DNA from: Terriglobia bacterium
GTDB taxonomy: Bacteria > Acidobacteriota > UBA6911
Direction of reading: 5' to 3'
DNA length: 64,000 nucleotides
Assembly: GCA_020072565.1 (NCBI GenBank)
Contig: JAIQGI010000013.1
Span: 1 to 64,000, forward strand
Position 1 is the stretch's first letter. The number at the start of each line of letters is the position of its first letter. Positions 43,167 to 52,976 of the stretch are shown piece after piece. The notes under the pieces are model-generated. The model searched no databases. It was not told the origin of the DNA and was given only the letters and a program-made list of their open reading frames with translations. The translations under genes and the position numbers were made by a program.

Positions 43167-46100
43167 TCACACCTGCTCACCGACTGGAGTTTCCGGGGCC
43201 GGGCCGTTGCGGTCGAACCAGCCGTACAGCGTAGGCAGGACCAGCAGGGTGGCCAGAGTTGAAGTGAACAGCCCGCCCACGACCACCACCGCCAAGGGAC
43301 GTTGCACCTCGGAACCGGGACCCGTGGCAAACATCATCGGAATGAGGCTGAATACCGTGATGGAGGCGGTCATCAAGATCGGCCGGAGCCTCAGGGCGCA
43401 GGCGTTCTTTACCGCATCTCGCACACTCTGGCCTGCGCTGCGCAGCTGGAGAATGCAGGAGACCAGCACCAGTCCGTTCAGCACGGCGACCCCGAGCAGC
43501 GTGATGAAACCCACCGAGGCCGGGACCGACAGGTAAATACGCGACAGCCAGAGTGTGAAAACCCCACCCATGAGAGCAAACGGCAGGTTAAGAAAAACCA
43601 GAAATGAGAGCCGGACCGACTTGAAGGTCATGAACAGCAGCACCAGAACCAGGATGACGACCAGCGGTGTGATGATCATGAGCCTGCGCATGGCGCGCTG
43701 CTGATTCTCAAACTGACCTCCCCATGTGGTCGAATACCCGACCGGCAGCGTGACTGTCTGGCGGATTTTGCGTTGCGCCTCAGCCACAAACGATCCGATG
43801 TCCCTGCCGACGATGTTCAGCTCGATGCCTTTATACCTCATGCCGTTGTCCCGGCTGATCTGGACCGGCCCTTCCTGAAGCGAGATGTCGGCGAGCTGGC
43901 TGAGAGGAATGCCGATGCCGTCGCCGGTTCCGACCAGGGTATCCGCCAGTTTCTCGACGGAATTGCGCTGGTCTTCCGGGAAGCGGACCGTCAGATCGAA
44001 GGATCGGTTGCCCTCGTAAACCTGCGTGGCAGCCTTGCCGCCAATGGCGATGTCGATAATGGCGAGCACATCGCGGACGTTCATGCCGTATCGGGCGATT
44101 TTGCTGCGGTCGACGCGAATGCCGATGTAGGGCTGTCCGGAAACCTTCTCCACCACCAGGTCTTCACATCCCCGAATGTCTCCAAGCACTCTGGCCATCT
44201 CATCGGTCTTGGACTTGAGGACATCCAGATCCTCGCCGAAGAGCTTCAGGATCAGTTGGGCGCGGGTCCCGGCCACCAGTTCGTCGATGCGGCACTGGAT
44301 CGGCTGGCTGAAGGTGAAGGTCATGCCGGGTATATCAGAAAGGGCATCGCGCATCCTGTCCGCAAGCTCCTCCCTGGTTTTTGCCGTCTTCCATTCTTCT
44401 TTGGGCCTCAGCATGCCTACGAATCCCGTCTTGTCGACGCCCCGGGCCTCCAGGGGAACTCCGGTCTGGCCCGTACGCGACACGAGCGATTCCATCTCAG
44501 GGAACTTCATGAGACGCTGCTCGATCAGGTTCGTGATCTCCATGGCCTTGTCCAGCGATACGCCGGGGATCAGGTTGAAGTCCATGTCAAAGGCACCTTC
44601 GTCCATGACCGGGATGAATTCCGTTCCCAACCGCGGAACCAGGAACACCGCCGCGGCCATGAGGACCACGGAAGCCCCAAGAATGAATGCCGGAACGCGC
44701 AAACCCAGATCCAGAACCCACAGGTAGAAATTCCTGATCAGTTCCAGAGGCACATTCCTCTTCTCAGCGCCGGGCTTGAGGAAATAGGCGCACAACACGG
44801 GAGTGATGAAAACCGAGAGAAACAGGGAGGCGAACAGAGCAATGGACACGGTAATCGCCAGTGGCGAAAACATCTTCCCTTCCATCCCCTCGAGTGTGAT
44901 GATGGGAAGGAACGTGAGCGCAATGATCAGTTCACCGAAGATGCTCGGACGCCGCACTTCCATGACGGCCTGCAGGACGGTGGAGAGTTTTTGCGAACGA
45001 TCCCGCAGCTCACCCAGGCGCCTTTGCACATTCTCCACCTGAATGATCGTGGCATCGATGATCATGCCGATAGAGATGGCCAGCCCGCCCAACGACATCA
45101 GGTTGGCGCTGAGCCCCGCCTGCTTCAACACCATGAAGGTCAGGAGAGTCGCCAGCGGCAAGGCCATGACAACCACAATGGCGCCGCGGATGTTTCTCAG
45201 CAGCAGGTACAGCACGATAATTACAAGCAGCGCGCCCTCGGCCAGCGTGTGCAGGATGGTCCGGATGCTCTCGCCGACAATTTCGGAACGATCGTAATAC
45301 GGCACCAATTGGAGTCCCGGGGGAAGCAGATTGCTGTCGTTGATCGTCCGTACCCGGTTCTCGACCCGGCGGACCACATCGAGGCTGTTCTCGCCTTTGA
45401 GCATCATCACAATGCCGCCGACCACTTCTCCCCGGCCGTCTTTGAGCGCCGAGCCCTGCCTCGGAGCATAGCCGGTTCTGACCTCCGCGACGTCCTCCAC
45501 GTAAATTGGAATCCCGTGAATGGGCTTGACGATGATTTTATCGATATCGGTCAATGATCCGATCAACCCGACGCCGCGGATGATGTACTCTTCCGAGGCG
45601 CGGTTGATGAAGCTGCCGCCCACGTTCTCATTGTTGTTTTTGATCGCTTCGAAGACATCTCCGATGGAGAGCTTGTACTTGAGCAGCTTCTCCGGGTCGA
45701 CGACCACCTGGAATTCTTTCAGATAGCCCCCGAACGAATTGACTTCGTTGACGCCCGCTTCACTCTTGAGCTGTGGCGCCACCACCCAGTCCTGAAGGGT
45801 GCGGAGTTCGGTCAGATACCGCACTCTTTCCACCGGATCGGTGGGAGGAGTTCCCTCGATGGTGTATTGATAGATCTCACCCATCGCGGTTGCGACCGGG
45901 CCCATCTCGGTTTTCACCCCGTCGGGCAGGCTGCTCTCCGTAGCCGCCAGCCGCTCGTGCACCAGCTGGCGCGCGAAATAGATGTCGGTGTCGTCGTGAA
46001 AGACCAAAGTGATCACCGCCAGACCGTATTTGGTTACCGAGCGCATCGTGACCAGGCCCGGCAAGCCCCTCATGGCAGTTTCGACGGGATAGGTGACGAA

Positions 46101-46289
46101 TCTTTCAATCTCCAGAGGCGACAGTCCCGGCGCCCCACACATCACCTCGACCTGGATGTTGGTCACATCCGGAAAAGCGTCGACCGCCGTGCTCCGGATA
46201 GAGTACGCGCCGAAGCCGACAATGATCACTACAAGCAACAGCACCAGCACGCGGTTTCGAAGCGCGCCTCCCATCAGTTTTTCAATCAT
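43167..46289 (-). CDS. czcA: Heavy-metal RND efflux pump (CzcA/CusA-like)
   Basis: A 1040-residue proton-driven efflux permease of the heavy-metal branch. The start MIEKLMGGALRNRVLVLLLV is preceded by GGAGAGAAGG; longer open frame upstream lies in the MITE. Family landmarks are AFPDVTNIQVEVMCGAPGLS, the TM4 acidic site GMIIDATIIQVEN, VPRLGTEFIPVMDEGAFDMD and the TM10-12 region GVAVLNGLVLVSCI. The exported cation (Co/Zn/Cd, Ni or Cu/Ag) cannot be assigned safely. It ends the czcCBA-type operon but is separated from the adaptor gene by 352 bp that contain a mobile repeat. Confidence 0.93.
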   Translation of the reverse strand: MIEKLMGGALRNRVLVLLLVVIIVGFGAYSIRSTAVDAFPDVTNIQVEVMCGAPGLSPLEIERFVTYPVETAMRGLPGLVTMRSVTKYGLAVITLVFHDDTDIYFARQLVHERLAATESSLPDGVKTEMGPVATAMGEIYQYTIEGTPPTDPVERVRYLTELRTLQDWVVAPQLKSEAGVNEVNSFGGYLKEFQVVVDPEKLLKYKLSIGDVFEAIKNNNENVGGSFINRASEEYIIRGVGLIGSLTDIDKIIVKPIHGIPIYVEDVAEVRTGYAPRQGSALKDGRGEVVGGIVMMLKGENSLDVVRRVENRVRTINDSNLLPPGLQLVPYYDRSEIVGESIRTILHTLAEGALLVIIVLYLLLRNIRGAIVVVMALPLATLLTFMVLKQAGLSANLMSLGGLAISIGMIIDATIIQVENVQRRLGELRDRSQKLSTVLQAVMEVRRPSIFGELIIALTFLPIITLEGMEGKMFSPLAITVSIALFASLFLSVFITPVLCAYFLKPGAEKRNVPLELIRNFYLWVLDLGLRVPAFILGASVVLMAAAVFLVPRLGTEFIPVMDEGAFDMDFNLIPGVSLDKAMEITNLIEQRLMKFPEMESLVSRTGQTGVPLEARGVDKTGFVGMLRPKEEWKTAKTREELADRMRDALSDIPGMTFTFSQPIQCRIDELVAGTRAQLILKLFGEDLDVLKSKTDEMARVLGDIRGCEDLVVEKVSGQPYIGIRVDRSKIARYGMNVRDVLAIIDIAIGGKAATQVYEGNRSFDLTVRFPEDQRNSVEKLADTLVGTGDGIGIPLSQLADISLQEGPVQISRDNGMRYKGIELNIVGRDIGSFVAEAQRKIRQTVTLPVGYSTTWGGQFENQQRAMRRLMIITPLVVILVLVLLFMTFKSVRLSFLVFLNLPFALMGGVFTLWLSRIYLSVPASVGFITLLGVAVLNGLVLVSCILQLRSAGQSVRDAVKNACALRLRPILMTASITVFSLIPMMFATGPGSEVQRPLAVVVVGGLFTSTLATLLVLPTLYGWFDRNGPAPETPVGEQV

Positions 46290-46370
46290 GCCTTCTCTCC
46301 GCCTGACCCAGAAGGTGTGACCGCCAGGACGCCGGGACTCAAAGCTGCCAAGAGCAGCGGATTGCCGTAG

Positions 46371-46571
46371 CCCGGATAATTCATGAATGTGCGACCAGAA
46401 TGCAGTTTTGGACGCGGAAAAACGCTGACCGGCGCCGACCGTTCGCTCTTGGTCGGCGTGCACAAGCTTTTGCCGGGCAGGCAGGATCGCAAAAGCTCCT
46501 GCCTGCGTTTATCCGCGTCCAATTCGTTGCTTTTCACGGGCGTGCGGTTCTGCTTCATGAATAATTCAGGA
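46371..46571 (-). mobile_element. MITE-like element, copy 2, between czcB and czcA
   Basis: A 201-bp element whose reverse complement begins CCTGAATTATTCATGAAGCA and ends TTCATGAATTATCCGG, and matches 16468-16639 along its length. This copy has about 30 additional bases in the middle. The long internal complementarity (TTGGACGCGGATAAACGC with GCGTTTTTCCGCGTCCAA) allows a hairpin in RNA. It occupies most of the gap between the adaptor and pump genes, so it may have inserted into the operon. It has no coding capacity. Confidence 0.75.
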
Positions 46572-46641
46572 TAAGTCCTCGGAGTCTTTGCGTTTTCGAA
46601 CCTCGATGGCTCCATTCTTCTGCCGGTTTCTTCCCGGTTGG

Positions 46642-47835
46642 TCATTTCTCCTGTTCCGGTTTGCCCAGCTCCGACTTCAGCGTAAAGGCCCCTTTGGCCA
46701 CATAGATTTGCCCGGGGGCCAGCCCCTCGGTGATTTCCGTTGAGGCACCGTTGGTTCGACCGGTGAGAACCGGCTGGAGCCGGAATCTGTCGCCTTCTTT
46801 GAGGAACAGGCAAGTTTTGCCGCCGATCATGACCAGCGCCTCATTCGGCACCAGCACCGGTATCTGGGCATCATCAACTGCAATGCGACCGGTGACGAAG
46901 AGGCCGGGGCGCCATTTGCCGCCCGCATTGGGAATGACCACCCGGGCATGAATAGTTCGATTGGTTTCCTCGGCCATCGGCTCCAGAAAGGAGATCCGGC
47001 CCTGCACGCTCGGCGCCATGTTGCCGACGCCGATCGCGGCAGTTTGACCGACCTGAATCAGGGGCAGGTCCTTTTGATGCACATCGAGGTTCACCCAGAC
47101 CGAGCTCAAATCCGCAATCATGAAGGCGGACGATTCCTCCTTGAGAACCTCGCCCAGGCTGATGTGTTTCTCGATGATCGTGGCATCGAAAGGGGCCGCC
47201 ATCTCATACAGAATTGCCGCTTGCCCCCCCCGGTCGGGCAGTTTTGCGATGTATTGCTCGGAAAAACCGAGAGCGCGCAGCTTCTGCTCGGTCGTGCGCA
47301 GCTCGATGCCGGCTTCCGCCAACGCGTTTTTAGCCTGGATGTAGTCCTGCTCGGGAGAGATCTTCTTCTGCCACAGCTGCTCCTCCCGGGCGAAGTTGCT
47401 TTGGGCCAGGTTCACGCGCTCACGCGCCGCAAGCAGCGCGGCCGTGCTGTCGGCCAGTTCCCGGCTCTCCAGCACGGCCATGATCTCGCCGCGCAGCACG
47501 GTGTCGCCCAGGTTCTTGCGCACCTCGCGCACGACCCCAGAAACCCGCGGCACGACATGGGCGACGCGATCGGCATTCAAGGCCACCTCACCCGGCAGGA
47601 CGACCTCTATGCGAAGTCTTCCCTGCCCGGCCACGTCGGTCCCGACGCCGAATTGCCTGATCTGGGCGTCGCTGAAATGAACAATCCCTTCCGGGCCTTC
47701 GGGCTGCTTCGCTGCTGCCGTTGCCGGAGCGGCAGAAGGGGTTCCTGCCCGTCTTGCCTGCCAGATCGCAACTGCCCCGAGCGCCAATCCCGCGATCACT
47801 ACCAGCGTCGCGATCGACACCAGATGCTTCTTCAT
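46642..47835 (-). CDS. czcB: Metal RND efflux periplasmic adaptor (CzcB/CusB-like)
   Basis: A 397-residue adaptor. MKKHLVSIATLVVIAGLALG is the N-terminal membrane segment. The biotinyl-lipoyl-like halves (VAHVVPRVSGVVREVRKNLG and YEMAAPFDATIIEKHISLGE) flank a helical hairpin, followed by a beta-barrel (VWVNLDVHQKDLPLIQVGQT) and a membrane-proximal domain. The sequence follows the CzcB branch and lacks the Met-rich copper-binding N-terminus of CusB, so divalent cations are more likely than copper (inference). GGAGACGAGGT precedes the ATG, 12 bases after the TolC-like gene. Confidence 0.9.
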   Translation of the reverse strand: MKKHLVSIATLVVIAGLALGAVAIWQARRAGTPSAAPATAAAKQPEGPEGIVHFSDAQIRQFGVGTDVAGQGRLRIEVVLPGEVALNADRVAHVVPRVSGVVREVRKNLGDTVLRGEIMAVLESRELADSTAALLAARERVNLAQSNFAREEQLWQKKISPEQDYIQAKNALAEAGIELRTTEQKLRALGFSEQYIAKLPDRGGQAAILYEMAAPFDATIIEKHISLGEVLKEESSAFMIADLSSVWVNLDVHQKDLPLIQVGQTAAIGVGNMAPSVQGRISFLEPMAEETNRTIHARVVIPNAGGKWRPGLFVTGRIAVDDAQIPVLVPNEALVMIGGKTCLFLKEGDRFRLQPVLTGRTNGASTEITEGLAPGQIYVAKGAFTLKSELGKPEQEK

Positions 47836-47847
47836 ACCTCGTCTCCT

Positions 47848-49143
47848 TTACTTTGCCGGGTTGGACGGAGCAGCCGGAGAATCACAGCGGGCGAGGCGCT
47901 GGATCTCTATCGCCGCCTTGAGGCCGGTAGCCACGGCTTCAATGTATCTTCCCTGGAGCTCGGCATAAGTCCGCTGGGCATCGAGCACGTTAAGGAACTC
48001 GAACTTCCCCAGCCGATACCCCTCCCCCACGGCTGCGGCCGCTTCCCTGGCGGCAGGCAAAGCGCTTTCGGTCAGGGTTCTCGCCTCCAGCAGCGCAGTG
48101 GCGTGATCGTGGCGGACCTGCGCCAGGGCTGCGCGCAGCCGCCACTCCACAGCCTTTTCCTCGGAGCGCGCCTGGTCGAGCCGGGCGCGTGCCTCCGCGA
48201 TCGCGCCCTGCCGCTTGTCGAAAATCGGCAGCGGCATTGAGACTCCCGCAACCCACGCATCCTGGTTATCGAGATTCAGACGCCGGAAGCCGGCGCTGAA
48301 AGTGAGATCCGGCTTCCGGTTCGCCAGTTCCAGCGCAAGCGTTGCACCTCGTGAGTCGATCGCGGCCGCCGCGAGTTTCAGGTCCGGATTGTTCTGGAGG
48401 CAGGATTCGGAAACGTCCGAGGCAGCAGCAGGAATCTCAAACTTGCCTTGAACCACATCGATGTCCGCGTAGGATCCGCCCCACAGAACCGCCAGCCGGT
48501 CTTTGGCGGCAACCAGCGCGCGCCGATGTTTTTCCTCTTCAAGCTGTGCAGACGCCAGCGCGACCGCAGCGCGCGTCTGCTCCACGGGGGATACCTTCCC
48601 GGCAGCCACGCGCTCGACGACAATCGAGTGAGACTGCAGTGCCAGCCTGCTCAGCTCTTCCTGGTTGGCAACCCGTTCCTGCTCGGCCAGTACATCGGCA
48701 AAAGCCTGGGAAGTTGCGGCAATCAGCTGGACCTTTTTGGCTTCGAGCAGGCTGGAGGCGACGGTCACTTCCTTTTCCGCGGCACGAATCCGCAGATCCC
48801 GCTTTCCGCCCAGTTCCAGGCGCTGGCTGATCTGAAGAGTGCTCTCGGTGTAATGCAAGAAGCCGGAACCGGCACCGGGAATCGATAGATTCTCGGCCAT
48901 GGCCTCGATCTCGGGATTTGGCTTGACACCGGCTTGAGACACACGAGCGGAGGCAGCCTGGATTTCAAGTTCCGACACCACCAGTTCCGGATTGCGCTCA
49001 AAAACGCGCGCCAGCGCTTGTGCCAGCGTCAATGCGGTGGATCGGACCGGTGCGCTCGACGGAACCTGGGCCTGAGCCGTGAGCCGTAGATGGCCCCAGC
49101 AAACAATAAGTGAAAAAAACAAAAGGAGCAATCGGGATCTCAT
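47848..49143 (-). CDS. czcC: TolC family protein (CzcC-like)
   Basis: A 431-residue outer-membrane channel of the metal efflux system. MRSRLLLLFFSLIVCWGHLR is a signal peptide. Repeat 1 opens TLAQALARVFERNPELVVSE and repeat 2 includes KRQGAIAEARARLDQARSEE; the long heptad helices build the periplasmic tunnel. The ATG has TCCGGAG upstream; the open frame extends to 49494 but that part overlaps the upstream hypothetical gene on a different frame and is unlikely to be coding. It is followed by the adaptor and pump genes. Confidence 0.9.
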   Translation of the reverse strand: MRSRLLLLFFSLIVCWGHLRLTAQAQVPSSAPVRSTALTLAQALARVFERNPELVVSELEIQAASARVSQAGVKPNPEIEAMAENLSIPGAGSGFLHYTESTLQISQRLELGGKRDLRIRAAEKEVTVASSLLEAKKVQLIAATSQAFADVLAEQERVANQEELSRLALQSHSIVVERVAAGKVSPVEQTRAAVALASAQLEEEKHRRALVAAKDRLAVLWGGSYADIDVVQGKFEIPAAASDVSESCLQNNPDLKLAAAAIDSRGATLALELANRKPDLTFSAGFRRLNLDNQDAWVAGVSMPLPIFDKRQGAIAEARARLDQARSEEKAVEWRLRAALAQVRHDHATALLEARTLTESALPAAREAAAAVGEGYRLGKFEFLNVLDAQRTYAELQGRYIEAVATGLKAAIEIQRLARCDSPAAPSNPAK

Positions 49144-49277
49144 GACTTCTCCGGAACATTCTGGCAGTTTCGAGCAGAGGCCTGAAGTGGGCGCCGCTCT
49201 ACAAAATGGTGGTTCTGCGCTACAAGGGATTCGGGCGCCGGAGATGTGGGGGCCGCACCGGCGGAGCGGCGGTGGTT

Positions 49278-49733
49278 CTAGATCCGCAACGAGGATGTCA
49301 GACGGGGATCGCGGACAGCGCCAAGTGCTGGCTCGCGAGCCGGCTTGAAAATTGCGCCTGCTCCAGGTGTACTGATGAGATGCGCGGGGCAAGGAGCGGC
49401 ATCGGCCAGTGCATTCGCCATCATCATAGGAGGCGACTGCACATCCATAACGTTCTGCGTCACGCCGAAATTGTCCAGGCTCAGATCCACACACGGATCT
49501 GCCGGATCACCCTCGCCGAGGAGAGCCACGGAGAAATCATGGGTGCAGCTGGTTTCCATCTCGCCGAAGGGGTGGTGGCAAGGATCCCGGCCTATCAGTT
49601 CCACCAGCGACCTGCCGTCCGCAGGGATGCATTCGACCATGAGCGGAGACGCGATCAGGCCGTAGACGAGCACCAGGCTGAGAAGCAATGAAGCCGGCAA
49701 GTCGAGAACCGCCGGTCGGGGCGCACATTTCAT
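49278..49733 (-). CDS. Hypothetical exported Cys/His-containing protein
   Basis: A 151-residue protein upstream of the metal efflux operon on the same strand. A membrane segment (LPASLLLSLVLVYGLIASPL) is followed by a small domain with Cys, His, Asp and Met residues (ECIPADGRSLVEL, DPCHHPFGEMETSCTHDF, DPADPCVDLS, QSPPMMMAN). Its place ahead of czcCBA and its metal-ligand-like residues suggest a periplasmic metal sensor or carrier, but no family is recognised. The ATG at 49733 is preferred over the TTG at 49751. Confidence 0.6.
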   Translation of the reverse strand: MKCAPRPAVLDLPASLLLSLVLVYGLIASPLMVECIPADGRSLVELIGRDPCHHPFGEMETSCTHDFSVALLGEGDPADPCVDLSLDNFGVTQNVMDVQSPPMMMANALADAAPCPAHLISTPGAGAIFKPAREPALGAVRDPRLTSSLRI

Positions 49734-49984
49734 ATATACGGGAAACCTCAACCCGCCACTCCAAACGCAAGTGCAGGCGAACCTGGGAACTTCAGCCTAT
49801 TCAGACTGCCCTCTGAAGTCAAGGATGAAACTTTGTGTTCTTCATGTCGTTCGGGGCTGCTCTTTTGCCCGCGGTGTCTGAGTCGCAGACCAGGTTTCAA
49901 TCAGGACCTGACCCGGCTCTCGTTTTCCTTTAGAATATGATCTTCCGGTTTGGCGTCCCTTCAACCCATAGATGCGAGGCGTTC

Positions 49985-50836
49985 ATGTTCAAACGTCAAA
50001 AAACAGGATCGGTGCTCTGCACTTCCTGTGGCAAACTCGTGGGAGTGCGCGATCCGGTCTGCTGGAACTGCGGGCGCCGCAATCCCGGGCTCTGGGGCTT
50101 TGGTCCGGTTCTGCGCGGGCTTGGCCGGGACCTCGGCTACACTTCTATCGTCATTGCGGGCTGTGCCGTCCTCTATGCGGCAACGCTGGTTACGGATCCC
50201 CAGGGGATATCCGCCAGCGGCCTGTTCGGCTTGTTGTCGCCGAGCATGCGCAGTCTGTTCGTGTTCGGTGCCAGCGGGGCTGTGCCGGTGTTCGAATACG
50301 GGCGCTGGTGGACGGTTCTGAGCGCGTCCTGGCTGCATGGGAGCCTGCTGCACATATTCTTCAACATGCTCTGGGTAAGGCAGCTGGCCCCGGACGTGGT
50401 GGAACTGTATGGAGCGCCGCGCACAGTCATTGTCTATACCGCGGCCGGGATCGCCGGATTTGCCCTGAGCAGCTGCGCCGGATTTCTGTTTGGCGGGATG
50501 CCGATATTCTTCCTGCGCGGAGCCCAGTTGACCATCGGCGCTTCGGCGCCCATTTTCGGCCTGCTGGGGGCGTTGGTTTACTACGGGCGGCGCGGGGGCA
50601 GCCGCCATATCAGCGGTCAAGCCACCAGCATGGCCATTGTTCTGTTCATCTTCGGCTTCGTCATGCCCAACATCGACAACTACGCCCACTTCGGAGGATT
50701 CCTGGGCGGCTACGCAATGGCAAGGTGGCTCGATCCACTCCAGCCGGAGAAAATCGACCACATGGTATGGGCTCTCGTCTGCATGGCGGCTACCCTGGCG
50801 TCAGTAATCGCCTCGTTATTGATAAGGCCTTTTTAG
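49985..50836 (+). CDS. Rhomboid intramembrane serine protease with N-terminal zinc ribbon
   Basis: A 283-residue membrane protease. A double CxxC zinc ribbon (CTSCGK ... CWNCGRRNPG) precedes six to seven membrane segments. The rhomboid core shows the conserved HGSLLHIFFNMLWVRQL, the catalytic Ser in GASAPIFGLLGA and the catalytic His in NYAHFGGFLGGYA. It should cleave single-span membrane proteins within the bilayer. The ATG at 49985 fits the zinc ribbon; the frame opens earlier at 49937. It ends convergent with moaA, overlapping it by four bases. Confidence 0.9.
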   Translation: MFKRQKTGSVLCTSCGKLVGVRDPVCWNCGRRNPGLWGFGPVLRGLGRDLGYTSIVIAGCAVLYAATLVTDPQGISASGLFGLLSPSMRSLFVFGASGAVPVFEYGRWWTVLSASWLHGSLLHIFFNMLWVRQLAPDVVELYGAPRTVIVYTAAGIAGFALSSCAGFLFGGMPIFFLRGAQLTIGASAPIFGLLGALVYYGRRGGSRHISGQATSMAIVLFIFGFVMPNIDNYAHFGGFLGGYAMARWLDPLQPEKIDHMVWALVCMAATLASVIASLLIRPF

Positions 50837-51846
50837 CCGCCAAGCTTGATCATCTCGATCTTGGTGCGGTCGCAGGCCTGGTAGCCCTGCTCCGAATTCA
50901 TCGCAGCGAGCCTCTCCTCAGAGTACCTGTCGGCCCGCCTGCTCCAGATAGAGCGAATGAACTCCAGGATTTCCTCGTCTGACGCGCCTCCACGCAACAG
51001 CGTCTTCACATCGTGCCCGCGTTCGGAGAACAGGCAGGTCACCAGCTTGCCGTCGGCCGTCAAACGCACGCGGGTGCAAGTCGAGCAGAACGGTTCCGTA
51101 ACGGAGGCGATCACTCCGACGTCGCCGCACTCGTCGAAGAACCGGTAGCCGACGGCCGGCGCACTCTCGTGCTCCCTTCCCGCCTCACGCAACGGGAAAC
51201 GGGCATGAATCGTCTGGAGAATCTCCTGCTTGGAGACGAGCTTTTCCGACTTCCAGTTATTGGCATTGCCGGCGTCCATGTATTCGATGAAGCGGATGGC
51301 GAAACCGTTGATGCGGGAAAACTCGACCAGGTCGAGGATGTCTCCGTCGTTCACTCCTCGCACCACCACGGTGTTGATCTTGATCGGCTCGAGGCGGCAT
51401 CGCCTGGCGGCGAACAAGCCGTCAAGAACGCGGGACAGATCGGAGCGGCCGGTCATGAGGCGGAAAGTTCTCGGATTGAGCGAGTCAAGGCTGACATTGA
51501 TCCGCTTTAGGCCTGCCGCAGCAAGCGCGGAAGCCTGACCGGCGAGGAGCGACCCGTTGGTGGTCAGGCAAAGATCCTGCACACCCGGCAGGTGCGCGAT
51601 CTGCGCAACGAGTTCCTGAAGATCCCGCCGCAGAAGCGGTTCCCCGCCGGTCAGCCGGATCTTCTCCACCCCCAGCGTCATAAACAGCCGCGCCAGCCGG
51701 ACGATCTCTTCGAAGGAAAGGATCTCTTTTCTCTCGATCCACTCATAGTGGGCCAGCGGCATGCAGTAAGTGCAGCGGAAATTGCACCGGTCCGTGACGG
51801 AGATCCGCAGATCCTTCAGCTGGCGATGGGAGACATCCTGAATCAT
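50833..51846 (-). CDS. moaA: GTP 3',8-cyclase MoaA
   Basis: A 337-residue radical SAM enzyme that starts molybdenum cofactor synthesis, turning GTP into 3',8-cyclo-7,8-dihydro-GTP. The N-terminal cluster motif is RCNFRCTYC, the glycine motif is LTGGEPLLR, and the C-terminal second cluster has FCSTCTRVR with a later Cys (LVTCLFS). The usual ending GG is present (IKLGG), as in MoaA, where the tail completes the active site. AAGGAATGG precedes the start. No other moa genes are in view. Confidence 0.96.
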   Translation of the reverse strand: MIQDVSHRQLKDLRISVTDRCNFRCTYCMPLAHYEWIERKEILSFEEIVRLARLFMTLGVEKIRLTGGEPLLRRDLQELVAQIAHLPGVQDLCLTTNGSLLAGQASALAAAGLKRINVSLDSLNPRTFRLMTGRSDLSRVLDGLFAARRCRLEPIKINTVVVRGVNDGDILDLVEFSRINGFAIRFIEYMDAGNANNWKSEKLVSKQEILQTIHARFPLREAGREHESAPAVGYRFFDECGDVGVIASVTEPFCSTCTRVRLTADGKLVTCLFSERGHDVKTLLRGGASDEEILEFIRSIWSRRADRYSEERLAAMNSEQGYQACDRTKIEMIKLGG

Positions 51847-52028
51847 CCATTCCTTTCACAGCAGATCGGACCATCCCATCTGCTTACGGCCGGGCCGCTG
51901 ACGGATTGGCCTGCAAATGAATCATAGCATGGCCGGCGCCCTCCCGTGAAAAGGAAGGCGGGTACCAATTAGAATGTTTGTCCTTACGCCGGCACTTTGG
52001 CATAATCCGCGGCGCAGGAAGAATCGTG

Positions 52029-52748
52029 ATGGCAAACGGTGTGCGCTCCTCATTGCGGAAGTACCTGAAGGAGACCAGGCGCCCGATTTACTCGGCGGCC
52101 CTGGTGCTGCCCTTCTTTCTCATTTACCACGTCGGCTCTCTGTTTCTCGGATCGACCTATATCAACGGAGCCGACGCCCTGATCATCCGCCTGTTGAGCG
52201 CGCTTTCTGTTCATTCCATGTTTGCCTCGGCGCTCGTCCTGCTCGCGTGCTTCGTCATCTGGCAACTCCGCACGCGAGCGAGTTGGGACATCTCTTCCCG
52301 GCGGCTGATCACGCTGTTTGGTGAGGGTCTGCTTTTCGCGGTGCTGCTATTCTTCATCTTTGCCCATTTCCCGGTGCTGCAAAGCCGCGCGCTCGCAAGC
52401 GCAGGCACACCCGGAGGATTGGAGAAGCTCGTGCTTTACTGCGGGGCCGGGATTTATGAAGAACTGGTGTTCCGGGGATTTCTGCTCGGGCTGCTAATGC
52501 TGGTTTCCACCCGGCTGATGCACATGAACAAGACCCCCGCGGCGGTCTGCTCATCCCTTGTGGCGGCCCTCCTTTTTTCGTTGTTTCACTATGTCGGGCA
52601 GGCAGGAGATCGTTTCGCGTGGGGGACCTTCCTTCAGCGCACCTGGGGCGGCTTGTATTTCTCCGCCCTGTTCGTGACGCGTGGTTTCGGCGTAACCGCG
52701 GCCGCGCATGCCTTCTATGACATGCTGGTGGGCATGCTGACCCCGTGA
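52029..52748 (+). CDS. CPBP family intramembrane metalloprotease
   Basis: A 239-residue membrane protein of the CAAX-protease/bacteriocin-processing (CPBP, Abi) family. The motif EELVFRGFLLG supplies the EExxxR pair, FSLFHYVGQ the FxxxH motif and AAHAFYDML the final H-x3-D-like motif. About six membrane spans. Probably cleaves or scaffolds membrane peptides; substrate unknown. The ATG at 52029 (MANGVRSSLRKYLKETRR) is preferred over an earlier frame opening at 51978. It stands alone. Confidence 0.88.
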   Translation: MANGVRSSLRKYLKETRRPIYSAALVLPFFLIYHVGSLFLGSTYINGADALIIRLLSALSVHSMFASALVLLACFVIWQLRTRASWDISSRRLITLFGEGLLFAVLLFFIFAHFPVLQSRALASAGTPGGLEKLVLYCGAGIYEELVFRGFLLGLLMLVSTRLMHMNKTPAAVCSSLVAALLFSLFHYVGQAGDRFAWGTFLQRTWGGLYFSALFVTRGFGVTAAAHAFYDMLVGMLTP

Positions 52749-52976
52749 TTGCCGGCTTCCGCGCAATCCAGGACACGCGCCCTGCACGGAAAGCGGCTTG
52801 GGGCCGGACGTGGTTTTTGTAGGGCCGCGCGTACACATCTCATAATCCATTCCAACCTATCACTCGATAAGGAAGAGGGGTGGGAAGCTTGATTTCCCGC
52901 CCGAACGGTTTCGTGTGCCAACTCGCCCTTCGAACTGTGCTCAGGGCACGCAGGATCCTGTAAAAGTGAGGCAAGT

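Noticed and set aside
43773-45557. 594-aa + strand frame over czcA
   Set aside because: Antisense shadow of the metal RND pump.
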